Positions 33,350 through 43,144 of a stretch of 64,000 bases of DNA are shown here, one piece after another. The notes below the pieces were generated by a model that searched no databases, was not told the origin of the DNA, and saw only the letters and a program-made list of their open reading frames with translations. How positions within the stretch are numbered: the stretch's first letter is position 1; each line of letters opens with the position of its first letter. Position numbers and translations under genes: made by a program. The DNA lies in contig NZ_BLJF01000001.1 of NCBI RefSeq assembly GCF_009932335.1, positions 620,001 to 684,000 on the forward strand, in the 5' to 3' direction. Source of the stretch: Pseudomonas asiatica (GTDB taxonomy: Bacteria; Pseudomonadota; Gammaproteobacteria; Pseudomonadales; Pseudomonadaceae).

Positions 33350-33921
33350 ATCATTATCAGCATCCCAGTGCAATCGTCGATGAAGGCGCTCAGATTGGCA
33401 AAGATTCGCGCGTGTGGCATTTCGTCCATGTGTGTAGCGGCGCTCGGATCGGCGCAGGCGTATCTCTCGGGCAAAACGTCTTTGTCGGTAACAAGGTCGT
33501 GATCGGTGACCGGTGCAAGATTCAGAACAACGTATCGGTGTATGACAACGTTACACTGGAGGAAGGCGTGTTCTGCGGGCCAAGCATGGTCTTCACCAAC
33601 GTTTACAATCCGCGCTCGCTTATCGAGCGCAAAGACCAGTACCGGGACACCTTGGTGAAGAAGGGCGCGACACTGGGGGCCAATTGCACTATTGTCTGCG
33701 GAGTCACCATTGGCGAGTTCGCTTTTATAGGTGCTGGCGCGGTCGTCAACAAGGATGTGCCGGCGTATGCGCTGATGGTCGGTGTTCCGGCCAAGCAGAT
33801 CGGCTGGATGAGTGAGTTTGGCGAGCAACTGGATGTGAATGTAAAAGGCGAAGCCATTTGTTCGCATACGGGGGCGCGGTATGTGCTGCGCGGCGATTCC
33901 CTTGGCAAGTTGGATGTTTGA
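33346..33921 (+). CDS. wbpD: UDP-GlcNAc3NA N-acetyltransferase WbpD
   Basis: A 191-residue left-handed beta-helix acetyltransferase with hexapeptide repeats throughout, the same length as P. aeruginosa WbpD. It acetylates the 3-amino group of UDP-GlcNAc3NA using acetyl-CoA. Its ATG overlaps the wbpC stop by four bases, implying translational coupling. It is followed 2 bp later by wbpE. Confidence 0.93.
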   Translation: MNHYQHPSAIVDEGAQIGKDSRVWHFVHVCSGARIGAGVSLGQNVFVGNKVVIGDRCKIQNNVSVYDNVTLEEGVFCGPSMVFTNVYNPRSLIERKDQYRDTLVKKGATLGANCTIVCGVTIGEFAFIGAGAVVNKDVPAYALMVGVPAKQIGWMSEFGEQLDVNVKGEAICSHTGARYVLRGDSLGKLDV

Positions 33922-33923
33922 CC

Positions 33924-35021
33924 ATGATTGAATTCATTGATCTGAAGAAGCAGCAAGCACGTATCAAGGAAAATATTGATGCTAGTATTCAGCGCGTATT
34001 GGACCACGGCCAGTATATACTGGGGCCTGAAGTATCTGAGTTAGAAGAACGCCTGGCTTCTTATGTCGGGGTAGGCCACTGCATCACTTGTGCTAATGGT
34101 ACTGATGCTTTACAAATTGTTCAGATGGCTTTGGGCATCGGCCCTGGTGACGAAGTCATCACGCCAGGGTTTACTTATATTGCGACGGCTGAAACTGTTG
34201 CGCTGCTTGGCGCAAAGCCTGTTTACGTGGATGTCGATGAGCGGACATGCAATCTGGATGTTACGCAGCTTGAGGCTGCCATCACACCACGTACGAAAGC
34301 GATAGTGCCTGTGTCGCTCTATGGACAATGTGCCGATTTTGATGCGATCAATATGATTGCTCAAAAGTATAATATTCCGGTTATTGAGGATGCAGCGCAG
34401 AGCTTCGGGGCTACTTATAAAGGGCGTCGTTCCTGTGGGTTAACCACTGTCGCATGTACTAGCTTCTTCCCAAGTAAACCGCTCGGTGGGTATGGTGATG
34501 GTGGTGCGATTTTTACCAATGATCCAAACCTTGCTGTTGTTATTCGACAGATTGCTCGGCACGGCCAGGAAAAGCGCTATCACCATGTCAGAGTTGGCGT
34601 GAATAGTCGGCTCGATACAATGCAGGCCGCAATACTCCTGGCAAAACTCGATATTTTTGATAGCGAAATAGCGCTGCGTGAACAGGTAGCGAAGCGTTAC
34701 ATTGAACTGTTGAGGGAGCAGGATTCAATCAAACTCCCCTTTGTTGTTGAGGGCAATACCTCTGTGTATGCTCAATTCACTATCCAAGTAGATGACCGGG
34801 AGAAAGTCCAAGCTGAATTGAAGTATCGAGGTGTGCCTAGTGTTGTTCACTATCCTATTCCTCTTAACAAACAGGCTGCCGTTGCCTCTGATTCTTATCT
34901 TCCGGTTGGTGACGCTCTGGCGACTAGAGTTTTGAGTCTACCGATGCATCCCTATCTGAGTGAAGCTGAGCTCAAAGCCGTAGCGGACGCCGTGGTAGCG
35001 GCTTGCGGTGCTGGTAAATGA
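33924..35021 (+). CDS. wbpE: PLP aminotransferase WbpE
   Basis: A 365-residue DegT/DnrJ/EryC1-family aminotransferase that transfers an amino group from glutamate to the 3-keto sugar made by WbpB. The PLP lysine is Lys185 in FFPSKPLGG. The start is ATG 33924; an earlier ATG at 33858 lies inside wbpD. Base composition turns visibly more AT-rich here and stays so to about 39.5 kb. The stop overlaps the wzx start (ATGA). Confidence 0.93.
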   Translation: MIEFIDLKKQQARIKENIDASIQRVLDHGQYILGPEVSELEERLASYVGVGHCITCANGTDALQIVQMALGIGPGDEVITPGFTYIATAETVALLGAKPVYVDVDERTCNLDVTQLEAAITPRTKAIVPVSLYGQCADFDAINMIAQKYNIPVIEDAAQSFGATYKGRRSCGLTTVACTSFFPSKPLGGYGDGGAIFTNDPNLAVVIRQIARHGQEKRYHHVRVGVNSRLDTMQAAILLAKLDIFDSEIALREQVAKRYIELLREQDSIKLPFVVEGNTSVYAQFTIQVDDREKVQAELKYRGVPSVVHYPIPLNKQAAVASDSYLPVGDALATRVLSLPMHPYLSEAELKAVADAVVAACGAGK

Positions 35022-36301
35022 AGGTTTTGCAATATGTCTCGTCTTATTGGCGAGACATCTTTTTGCAAGCTTCAGGGAATACTATTGCGCAAGTGATCGG
35101 GGTGCTTGGTATTCCCCTCTTGTCTCGACTCTATGCGCCTCAAGAATTTGCGGTTCAGAATATTTTTCTTCAACTTGTCATTTTTTTTGCAGGGCTCATG
35201 ACTTGGAGATACGAATATTTTTTCCAGATGCTTAAAGATGACCAGCAAGCACGTCGGCTCTTCTCTGGGGTGGTAAAGCTTGGTGTCATTACAGGAGTGG
35301 TGCTTACCGTTGCGATGTATGCCTTCTCGTCAGAGATTGCGCGGATTCTGTCGGTTGAGCAAGACGCTAATATGCTGGTTGTCGCCCCCCTTAGTGCATT
35401 TCTGGTATCCCTTTCGTTGGCGTTCCAACACAATGCCCAGCGCTCAGGTGCGTACAAGGGGTCTGCGATGTCGGAGGTATTTGGCAAGTCAGCCTACATT
35501 GCATCGGGTGCACTATTGGCGGCCGTGACTACAAGTGGTCTGATCTTTACCACATTGTTTAGTGCGCTGGGTAAGCTTGGCGCCCTTCTACCTTACTCGA
35601 AAAAACTTATTTTTGGGTCTCGGGCATATGCGGCGGATGCTGTAAATCCTCTGAAGAAACATGCCAGTGGCGCTCACGCGCTAGTGATGTCGCATGTCTT
35701 GGTTACTGTCAGTAGTGCTGCCCCTATTTTTTACATATCGGCGGTGTACGGCACCGAAATACTTGGGCAGTTTTCGATGGTCATGGCAACCATTTTTCTA
35801 CCCTCTGGGTTGATAGGCGCAGCCATTGGCCAGGTTTTTTACCAGCGTGCAGCGTCGTACGCCGGGGAGCCCCTAGTCCTCAGAGGGCTGTGGAGCATGA
35901 CCGTACGAAAACTGGCGTTATTCGGAGTTCCAATTTATTTGTGTGCCGGCATCTTGTCCCCTTGGCTTTACCCATTCGTTCTGGGGGAGCAATGGCATGA
36001 TGCGGGTCTATACGCGCAAATCTTGGTAGTTGCTGCGTTCAGTTCATTCATTAGCACACCCTTGGACCGTGTATCGTTGGTTCTTCGATATAATTGGTAT
36101 ATGCCCACACTGCACATGTTCAGGTTGATGGCGACGGGTGTGCTACTTATAGTCGTCTCTCATTTTGCCCTTGATTTCAAAGGGTTCTTGTTATGCTATG
36201 TTGTGCAGGTTTCTGTGGTTTATCTTCTCGATTTGTTATTGGCTAGGTTTTTGATTGCCCACGCGCTTAGGAAAGGTGCTGCGATGGTAGAAGAGGTGTG
36301 A
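35018..36301 (+). CDS. wzx: O-antigen flippase Wzx
   Basis: A 427-residue polytopic protein with about twelve hydrophobic helices of the polysaccharide transporter (MATE-like) family. The N-terminus carries the usual amphipathic start and the LSRLYAPQEFA block. It flips the undecaprenyl-linked repeat unit to the periplasm. Low GC and rare codons mark it as part of the variable core of the locus. It is coupled to wbpE by a 4-base overlap. Confidence 0.87.
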   Translation: MKVLQYVSSYWRDIFLQASGNTIAQVIGVLGIPLLSRLYAPQEFAVQNIFLQLVIFFAGLMTWRYEYFFQMLKDDQQARRLFSGVVKLGVITGVVLTVAMYAFSSEIARILSVEQDANMLVVAPLSAFLVSLSLAFQHNAQRSGAYKGSAMSEVFGKSAYIASGALLAAVTTSGLIFTTLFSALGKLGALLPYSKKLIFGSRAYAADAVNPLKKHASGAHALVMSHVLVTVSSAAPIFYISAVYGTEILGQFSMVMATIFLPSGLIGAAIGQVFYQRAASYAGEPLVLRGLWSMTVRKLALFGVPIYLCAGILSPWLYPFVLGEQWHDAGLYAQILVVAAFSSFISTPLDRVSLVLRYNWYMPTLHMFRLMATGVLLIVVSHFALDFKGFLLCYVVQVSVVYLLDLLLARFLIAHALRKGAAMVEEV

Positions 36302-36389
36302 TGTGAAAATAGACGCAGTTAAACCCTTGGCATGTAACTAGAAAGGGTGGGTTGACTATGCGTCTGCTAACCAAGAGCGGTAGGTCATA

Positions 36390-37771
36390 ATGGAAAATGA
36401 AATTGCGGGTCGTTTTCAGGGGCGGGCAACTTCAGTGTTGCCAGGTTCCCTGGTATTTATTAATGTGGCACGCATAAAGCTATTGGCGGCTGTGGTGTTT
36501 TATGTTTCCGCGCTTGCCTATGGTCATGATAGATATCTCTCGGTGGAGCAAGCGTTTTGGGGGTTCAATTCGCCTCATTTCAACTTGGGTAGTATACTGT
36601 TCGTTGTCGTGTTGGCGATAGTTCCTATATTCGTCATGCCCTTGTACCTGACAAGACCTTCCACACTGTTTATCTATGCCTTGGTCTTCTGTGTGTACCT
36701 GCCGTCCGTCGTCATCGGAATGCTCAATCATGAAGATTCAATTGATAGATATTTTTGGATTTTCTTGTGTTTTGTATTGGGCTGGTTGGTTGTTGTTTGA
36801 CCGTGCGTTGTGTTCCTCTGCGGAGTACTTATTCCAGGTGCTTTTCGAGGCCGCTTGTGTATATGTGCGTGCTGGGCTCGCTTGTTTGTTTTTTTGTGTT
36901 GTTTCTTACCTATCGGGATATCCTGTCATTCTCAGGTGTGGATGATATTTATGCGCAAAGAGAGAAGGGTGCTGCTACATCCCTATTTATAGGTTATTGT
37001 CAAGTTTATTTGGCTTACTTCTTTTCTCCGTTACTTTTTGCGGCTGGCTTGGTTTCAAGGCGCTATCTGATTGGTTTTCTGGGTTTTGTCGGGTTCATTT
37101 TTGTGTTCATGATCACCGCTGAACGAACCGTATTTTTAATGCCCTTTGCAATGTTTTTAATGGCCGCCATATTCAAACGGCGTTTCGACAACCCGAATAA
37201 TCCATCATACCTCTTTGCGGGCGGTGGGGTTATGGTTTTCCTGATAGCAGCGCTTTATGATCAAATTGGCCTTTTCAGGGAATTGGGCTTCTACTTTTAC
37301 ACACGTTTAATTGCTTATCCGGGGCTATTTGTCACGCAATATTATGATCTTTTCTCTGTGCAAGGCTTTACCAACTGGTCTCATGTCTCTCTCATTGGGC
37401 GGTTGGCCGAGGTCCCGGCAGCGTTCGTAGGTGATGATAAATGGCCGCTTCTTGGAAAAATTCTTGCTGAGCGTGTGCTTGGTGTGCAGAGCCAGTCAAA
37501 TGCCAGCTTTGTTGCTACTGATGGCGTCGCGGCTGCCGGTGGGCCAGGGGTGCTGATCATCTTTGTGCTTTACACCGCTTGGTTGGTTGCAGTGGATTGG
37601 GTTGCACGAGGGTGGAACAGAGTGCTGTTACTTACGGCGCTTTTCCCTCTCGTTTTTGTGACTACCAATGGCCCTTTTTTCACCACGCTGGCGTCATTTG
37701 GCGGAGCGTTGTGGGTCGCAGTGCTATGGTTTGATAGGTTCAGAATAAAAGTATGGGGACATCGGCTGTGA
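36390..37771 (+). pseudogene. wzy: O-antigen polymerase Wzy, frameshifted as read
   Basis: Two hydrophobic frames make one Wzy-like protein. The first runs from ATG 36390 to a stop at 36800 (136 residues, about four helices). The second is open past 36755 and ends at 37771, with several helices and a large loop containing VDDIYAQREKGA, plausible for Wzy. The frame changes near 36780-36800, within a TTG-rich stretch; adding one base there would give a single frame of about 460 residues. A real mutation, a sequencing error or programmed frameshifting are all possible. If Wzy is absent, only a single O-unit would cap the core unless another polymerase exists. Confidence 0.75.
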
Positions 37772-38376
37772 TTGGATATGTCATCTCGCGAATACTTAAA
37801 AAGTCACGAGGATCTGCGTTGATCGAGTCGCATGTTCCGCGTAGTTCAAAGGTGGAGTCTGGCAGTACCTTGTTCTCCACGCGTTTTGGGAAGCACAGTT
37901 TTTGCGGGTATGACTGTACATTCATAAAGACTACTGTTGGGTCATTTTGCTCTATTGCCAATAATGTTGTTGTTGGAGGGGCGAGACATCCTATTGAATA
38001 CGTTTCGACTAGCCCTGTGTTTCTCGCACACAAAGAGAGTATTAAGAAAAAGTTCTCTAGGCACGAGTACCGCTGGGAGCCCTCTACCACAATAGGGCAT
38101 GATGTCTGGATTGGTGAGGGTGTTCTGATCAAGGGTGGGGTTACAATTGGTATCGGGGCGGTGATTGGCATGGGCAGCGTGGTTACCAGAGACGTCCCTC
38201 CTTATGCAATCTACGCGGGTAACCCAGCACGCTTGATACGTTACCGGTTTGCTCCGCCGATAGTGGAAGGGCTTCTGCGCAGCCGATGGTGGGAACTCTC
38301 GGAAGATCAGTTGAGGTTGGCGGCTGAGCATTTCACCGACCCAGAAGCCTTTTTGAAAAGTCAGAATTTGCTATGA
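37753..38376 (+). CDS. Hexapeptide (CatB-type) O-acetyltransferase
   Basis: A 207-residue left-handed beta-helix protein of the CatB/XAT acetyltransferase branch. Hexapeptide repeats are clear in IGHDVWIGEGVLIKGGVTIG and the tail RDVPPYAIYAGNPARLI is typical. It would O- or N-acetylate an O-antigen sugar in the cytoplasm, before export. The ATG at 37753 lies within the end of wzy; GTG 37768 is an alternative. Its stop overlaps the following glycosyltransferase start. Confidence 0.85.
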   Translation: MGTSAVIGYVISRILKKSRGSALIESHVPRSSKVESGSTLFSTRFGKHSFCGYDCTFIKTTVGSFCSIANNVVVGGARHPIEYVSTSPVFLAHKESIKKKFSRHEYRWEPSTTIGHDVWIGEGVLIKGGVTIGIGAVIGMGSVVTRDVPPYAIYAGNPARLIRYRFAPPIVEGLLRSRWWELSEDQLRLAAEHFTDPEAFLKSQNLL

Positions 38377-39515
38377 AAATCATTCACCTGTGTGTGTCGT
38401 GCTTTTATATTGATGGTTATAGGTATCAGGAAAATGAACTCGTGCGTGAGCACGTATCTACTGGCCACGATGTATTGGTGGTGGCGTCGACAGAAACCTA
38501 TTTGGATAATCTGACGTTGGGTTATACGAAGTCAGGTGATTATCTCGGGACGGATGGTGCTCGCGTTATACGTTTGCCATATAGCGGCCTTGGTCCATTT
38601 TTTTTGAAAAAGAAGCTCAGGATGCATAAAGAAGTTAAGGGCATCCTTGAAACGTTCTCTCCAGACGTTATCATGTTTCACGGGCTATGTGGCTGGGAAC
38701 TGCGCACCGCTGCGCGATACAAGCGTAAAAATCCGCATGTAAAATTTTATGTCGATAGTCATGAAGATGCGAATAATAGTGCTGTGAGCACTTTGTCGAA
38801 ATTCTTGCATAATTTCTATTATCGGCCTGTTATCAGAGCCGCTTTGCCAGATATTGATAAAGTGCTGTGTATTTCTCAGGAGACGCTGGATTTTTGTCGT
38901 CGACAGTACGGCATCGATGATGCAATGATGGAGTTTTTCCCACTGGGCGGTAAAGTTGCCGATGATTCGAGCTATTTGAAACTTCGAACTGAAGCGCGCG
39001 CAGTCTTGGGTTTAGAAGCTCAGCACACAGTATTTATACAATCTGGAAAATTCGACGCTAAAAAGAAGCTGGATCAAAGCCTTCGGGCCTTCTCACAGAC
39101 GCAGTCCGAATGTTTCAGATTCTTGATCGTTGGTCAATTGCATGATTCTATTGCCGAGGGGCTGCGCGAACTGATTGCACAGGATTCACGTGTTACGTTT
39201 TTAGGCTGGAAGCCTGCCGATGAGTTATATGGCTTGTTGTGCGCGGCTGATGTTTATGTCCAGCCTGGGAGTCAATCAGCGACAATGCAAATGAGCCTTT
39301 GCGCCCGGCGGCCGGTTATTGTTGCCGACGTGCCCAGTCATGTTCCGTTCGTGCAGGGTAACGGATGGGCCGTTCGCAATGAGAATGACTTGGTCAACAC
39401 CTTTGCGAAGATTGAGGCAGACCCCGGAATACTGGATACTTACTCGAAGCGATCCTATGAAATTGCTTCGAGTCTGTTGGACTATCGCCGCATGGCAAAG
39501 CGCCTGTTGACCTAA
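38373..39515 (+). CDS. Glycosyltransferase family 4
   Basis: A 380-residue GT-B fold glycosyltransferase. The N-terminal half binds acceptor; the C-terminal half has the donor-site blocks FIQSGKFDAKKKL, VTFLGW and AADVYVQPGSQSATMQMSL, which resembles the E-x7-E region of GT4. It is one of two non-initiating glycosyltransferases in the cluster. By elimination it may add the diamino-uronic acid residue, but the sugar specificity cannot be read from sequence. Confidence 0.85.
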   Translation: MKIIHLCVSCFYIDGYRYQENELVREHVSTGHDVLVVASTETYLDNLTLGYTKSGDYLGTDGARVIRLPYSGLGPFFLKKKLRMHKEVKGILETFSPDVIMFHGLCGWELRTAARYKRKNPHVKFYVDSHEDANNSAVSTLSKFLHNFYYRPVIRAALPDIDKVLCISQETLDFCRRQYGIDDAMMEFFPLGGKVADDSSYLKLRTEARAVLGLEAQHTVFIQSGKFDAKKKLDQSLRAFSQTQSECFRFLIVGQLHDSIAEGLRELIAQDSRVTFLGWKPADELYGLLCAADVYVQPGSQSATMQMSLCARRPVIVADVPSHVPFVQGNGWAVRNENDLVNTFAKIEADPGILDTYSKRSYEIASSLLDYRRMAKRLLT

Positions 39516-39530
39516 TTGCTGGAAGCTATT

Positions 39531-40667
39531 ATGAAAGATTACAAAATTTGTACGCGCTGTATCATGGATACCAGTGACCCGAACATTCGCTTTGACCAGC
39601 ATGGCGTATGCGAGTACTGTGCAAACTTCAACAGTGTAATCAAGCCCAATTGGGATACCGGCGCCCGTGGCGAATCGGAATTGATGGCACTTGCAGAAAA
39701 AATCAAGCAGCACGGTAAAGGCAAGGATTTCGATTGCATTATCGGTTTGAGTGGCGGTCTGGACAGCTCGTATGCCGCCTATATCGCCAAGAATGTCATG
39801 GGCCTGAGACCGTTGCTATTTCACGTTGATGCGGGATGGAATACTGACCAGGCCGTGGGCAACATTGAACGTCTGGTCGACGGGCTTGGTCTGGATCTCT
39901 ATACCGATGTGATCAATTGGGAAGAAATGAAAGACCTGCAGGTGGCCTTCCTGCGCTCGCAGATTTCGGACCAAGACTTGCCGCAGGATGCTGCGTTCTT
40001 CTCCTCACTCTACAAGTTTGCGCGAAAGCACAAGATCAAATACGTCTTGACCGGTGGGAATTACTCGACTGAGTGCTGCCGAGAGCCGGAGGAGTGGGGC
40101 GGCTATCCGGGTATCGATAAAACGCTGTTCAACGACATTCATGGTCAATTTGGCAAGAGGGCACTGAAGAGCTTCCCTTTGGTTGATATTTTGACTTACA
40201 AGGTTTACTACCAGCGTATCCTGGGGATGCAGATTGTAAAACCTCTGAACCTCGTGCCCTATGTCAAAGCTGACGCAGAGGCCACGCTGGAGCGTCTGTT
40301 CGGCTGGAAGCGGTTCAAACATAAGCATCATGAGTCCCGCTTCACACGTTTTTACGAAGACTATTGGATGCCGCGCAAGTTTGGCTACGAAAAACGCCGC
40401 GCGCATTTTTCCAGCCTGATCATGACAGGTCAGTTGACACGCGAGGCGGCGCTCGAGCGCATTGCCAAGCCTGAGATGGACGAAAACTTCCTTAAGTCCG
40501 AGTTCGAGTACGTAGCGCACAAGCTGGACTTGACTGTGCCAGAGCTTCAAGGCATTTTCGAGGGTCAGAACAAGACCTTCCGTGCCTACAAAAACAAGCG
40601 TTTCTTGATCGGCATCGGGGCGCGAGTGCTTAGCGCAATCGGATTGGAAAGAAGGCTGTTCAGATGA
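39531..40667 (+). CDS. wbpG: Amidotransferase WbpG (acetamidino formation)
   Basis: A 378-residue ATP-pyrophosphatase-fold enzyme. The PP-loop is SGGLDSS at 74-80, and cysteines 7, 10, 27 and 30 form a likely zinc site. In P. aeruginosa, WbpG with HisH2 and HisF2 converts an acetamido group of the uronic acid to acetamidino, using ammonia from glutamine. The start is ATG 39531, giving the family length; a TTG at 39516 is not supported. It overlaps hisH2 by four bases, and the three subunits are adjacent. Confidence 0.92.
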   Translation: MKDYKICTRCIMDTSDPNIRFDQHGVCEYCANFNSVIKPNWDTGARGESELMALAEKIKQHGKGKDFDCIIGLSGGLDSSYAAYIAKNVMGLRPLLFHVDAGWNTDQAVGNIERLVDGLGLDLYTDVINWEEMKDLQVAFLRSQISDQDLPQDAAFFSSLYKFARKHKIKYVLTGGNYSTECCREPEEWGGYPGIDKTLFNDIHGQFGKRALKSFPLVDILTYKVYYQRILGMQIVKPLNLVPYVKADAEATLERLFGWKRFKHKHHESRFTRFYEDYWMPRKFGYEKRRAHFSSLIMTGQLTREAALERIAKPEMDENFLKSEFEYVAHKLDLTVPELQGIFEGQNKTFRAYKNKRFLIGIGARVLSAIGLERRLFR

Positions 40668-41278
40668 TTACCATCATTGATTACGGCTTGGGCAACATTC
40701 AGGCCTTCGTTAACGTCTATCGACGCTTGCACATTCCGGTGGCGGTCGCGCAAACGGCCGCACAGCTGGATGGCGCAACCAAACTGATCCTCCCCGGCGT
40801 CGGTGCCTTCGACCATGCGATCGAACGGCTGGATGCCTCGGGCATGCGTCCCACCATCGAGGAGTTGGTACAGCAGCATAAAGTGCCCGTGCTTGGCATT
40901 TGCGTGGGTATGCAGATCCTTGCCAACAGCAGTGAAGAAGGGCACCTGGCAGGCCTGGGTTGGGTGCCGGGGCGCGTTCGCTCCTTCAAATCCGTCCCGA
41001 ATCTCAAGGACCTGCCGTTGCCTCACATGGGTTGGAATGACGTGGCTGCGCTCAACGACAACCCCTTGTTCAAAGGCTTCGAGGAGGAGGCACGGTTCTA
41101 TTTCCTGCATTCATTCTTCTTTGAGTGCGAACAGGAGCAGCACCGAGCAGCGACGTCATCCTACGGGCTTGAGTTCAGCTGTGCCGTTCAGGCGGGGAAC
41201 GTCTATGGCGTTCAGTTCCACCCTGAGAAGAGTCACCACTTCGGTGTCGGCTTGCTGAAAAACTTCGCGGAACTGTGA
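40664..41278 (+). CDS. hisH2: Glutaminase subunit HisH2
   Basis: A 204-residue class I glutamine amidotransferase. The nucleophile is Cys80 in LGICVGMQ, and the His-Glu pair is in QFHPEKS. In this context it supplies ammonia to WbpG rather than to histidine synthesis; the chromosomal his genes would be elsewhere. It is coupled to wbpG by ATGA overlap and followed by hisF2 after 14 bp. Confidence 0.92.
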   Translation: MITIIDYGLGNIQAFVNVYRRLHIPVAVAQTAAQLDGATKLILPGVGAFDHAIERLDASGMRPTIEELVQQHKVPVLGICVGMQILANSSEEGHLAGLGWVPGRVRSFKSVPNLKDLPLPHMGWNDVAALNDNPLFKGFEEEARFYFLHSFFFECEQEQHRAATSSYGLEFSCAVQAGNVYGVQFHPEKSHHFGVGLLKNFAEL

Positions 41279-41292
41279 GCGGAAACTGACAA

Positions 41293-42075
41293 ATGCTAAG
41301 ACCCCGGATCATTCCATGCCTGCTCATCCAAGACGGTGGGCTGGTGAAGACGGTCAAATTCAAGGACCCGAAATACGTCGGAGATCCCATCAATGCGGTG
41401 AAGATCTTCAATGAAAAGGAAGCCGATGAACTGATCGTGATTGATATCGACGCCACTGCTAATGGCGTCGAGCCCAACTATATCCAGATCGCCAAGCTTG
41501 CAGCCGAGTGCCGCATGCCACTGTGCTACGGCGGGGGGATCCGCACCGCAGAACAAGCCAAGAAGATCATCCAGTTGGGTGTCGAGAAGGTGGCGATCAG
41601 TTCAGCCGCGCTCGAAAACCCTCAGCTTGTTACCCAGATTGCCGAGGAGATTGGCAGTCAGAGCGTGGTGGTGGTGTTGGACCACAAGTCGCGCCTGTTG
41701 AGCAAGCACCAGGAAGTGTGGACTCACAACGGCACGCGCAACACCAAGCGCAATGTCGTCGAAGTGGCACAAGAGCTGGAAAAGCTTGGCGCAGGGGAGA
41801 TCGTCCTCAACTCCATCGAGAACGACGGGAAGATGAAGGGCTATGACCTCGATCTGGCCAGCAAGCTGCGTGCCGCCGTACATATCCCAATCACCATCCT
41901 GGGCGGCGGTGGCTCGCTCGAAGATATGGCCAGCGTGGTCAAGACATGCGGTGTAGTCGGTGTGGCGGCAGGCAGCTTCTTTGTGTTCAAGGGCGCCTAT
42001 CGAGCCGTGCTGATCAGCTACCCCAGTGCCCAGCAGAAAGACGACATCATTTATTCCGCTCTACGAGCGCGCTAA
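41293..42075 (+). CDS. hisF2: Ammonia-channel subunit HisF2
   Basis: A 260-residue TIM-barrel homologue of imidazole-glycerol-phosphate synthase. The position equivalent to the catalytic Asp11 is Leu (CLLIQDGG at 9-16) while Asp130 remains, and the Asp176 equivalent is Glu. It therefore probably cannot perform the cyclase reaction and serves to pass ammonia from HisH2 to WbpG. Other parts of the barrel, such as CYGGGIRT, are well conserved. Confidence 0.92.
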   Translation: MLRPRIIPCLLIQDGGLVKTVKFKDPKYVGDPINAVKIFNEKEADELIVIDIDATANGVEPNYIQIAKLAAECRMPLCYGGGIRTAEQAKKIIQLGVEKVAISSAALENPQLVTQIAEEIGSQSVVVVLDHKSRLLSKHQEVWTHNGTRNTKRNVVEVAQELEKLGAGEIVLNSIENDGKMKGYDLDLASKLRAAVHIPITILGGGGSLEDMASVVKTCGVVGVAAGSFFVFKGAYRAVLISYPSAQQKDDIIYSALRAR

Positions 42076-42106
42076 TTTCCAACCCGCGTTGCAAGGGTCA
42101 GATCAT

Positions 42107-43141
42107 ATGTTTAAAGGTAAGAAACTTCTCATCACAGGCGGCACCGGGTCTTTCGGCAACGCGGTCCTAAAGCGGTTTCTCGATAGTGACATTGCTGAAG
42201 TCCGTATTTTCAGCCGCGATGAGAAGAAACAGGACGACATGCGCAAGCGCTATGACAGTGCCAAGCTGAAGTTCTACATCGGTGATGTCCGCGACTACCA
42301 GAGCGTGCTCAATGCCACGCGAGGGGTCGACTACATCTTCCATGCGGCCGCGTTGAAGCAGGTGCCCTCCTGCGAGTTCCACCCGATGGAGGCTGTGAAG
42401 ACCAACGTCCTCGGCACCGAGAACGTCCTTGAAGCAGCGATCCAGAACGAAGTGCAGCGTGTGGTCTGCCTCAGTACCGACAAGGCGGTATACCCCATCA
42501 ATGCCATGGGTATTTCCAAAGCCATGATGGAAAAGGTCATGGTGGCCAAGTCGCGTAACCTCGACCAGACCAAGACGGTCATTTGCGGAACGCGCTACGG
42601 CAACGTCATGGCATCGCGCGGGTCGGTGATTCCGCTGTTCATCGAGCAGGTTCGCGCAGGCAAGCCATTGTCGATCACAGACCCGAACATGACTCGTTTC
42701 ATGATGACGCTGGCTGACGCTGTCGATCTGGTTTTGTATGCCTTTGAGCACGGTAACAACGGTGACCTGTTCGTACAGAAAGCACCTGCTGCGACGGTCG
42801 AAACCTTGGCCATTGCATTGACCTCGCTGCTTGGCAAGCCCGAGCACCCTGTGCAGGTTATCGGTACCCGTCATGGCGAAAAACTATACGAGGCCCTGCT
42901 CAGTCGCGAAGAGATGGCCTGTGCCGATGACATGGGCAACTACTTCCGTGTACCGCCAGACCTGCGCGATCTGAACTACAGCAAGTTCGTTGAGCAAGGT
43001 GAAGAAAAGATCTCCCGAACTGAAGATTACAATTCGCACAACACCGAACGCCTGGATGTTACAGGCATGCAGGAACTGCTGCTCAAGCTCGAATTCATCC
43101 AGGCCATCCAGCGTGGCGAACATGCTACTCCGGAGGAGTGA
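42107..43141 (+). CDS. wbjB: UDP-GlcNAc 4,6-dehydratase/5-epimerase WbjB
   Basis: A 344-residue SDR, the same length as P. aeruginosa WbjB (CapE). The NAD motif is TGGTGSFG; STDKAVYPINAMGISK contains the modified catalytic triad. It forms the first intermediate of UDP-L-FucNAc synthesis from UDP-GlcNAc. The start is ATG 42107; an upstream ATG at 42026 overlaps hisF2. wbjC follows 3 bp later. GC and codon use are back to the host norm here. Confidence 0.93.
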   Translation: MFKGKKLLITGGTGSFGNAVLKRFLDSDIAEVRIFSRDEKKQDDMRKRYDSAKLKFYIGDVRDYQSVLNATRGVDYIFHAAALKQVPSCEFHPMEAVKTNVLGTENVLEAAIQNEVQRVVCLSTDKAVYPINAMGISKAMMEKVMVAKSRNLDQTKTVICGTRYGNVMASRGSVIPLFIEQVRAGKPLSITDPNMTRFMMTLADAVDLVLYAFEHGNNGDLFVQKAPAATVETLAIALTSLLGKPEHPVQVIGTRHGEKLYEALLSREEMACADDMGNYFRVPPDLRDLNYSKFVEQGEEKISRTEDYNSHNTERLDVTGMQELLLKLEFIQAIQRGEHATPEE

Positions 43142-43144
43142 CTG

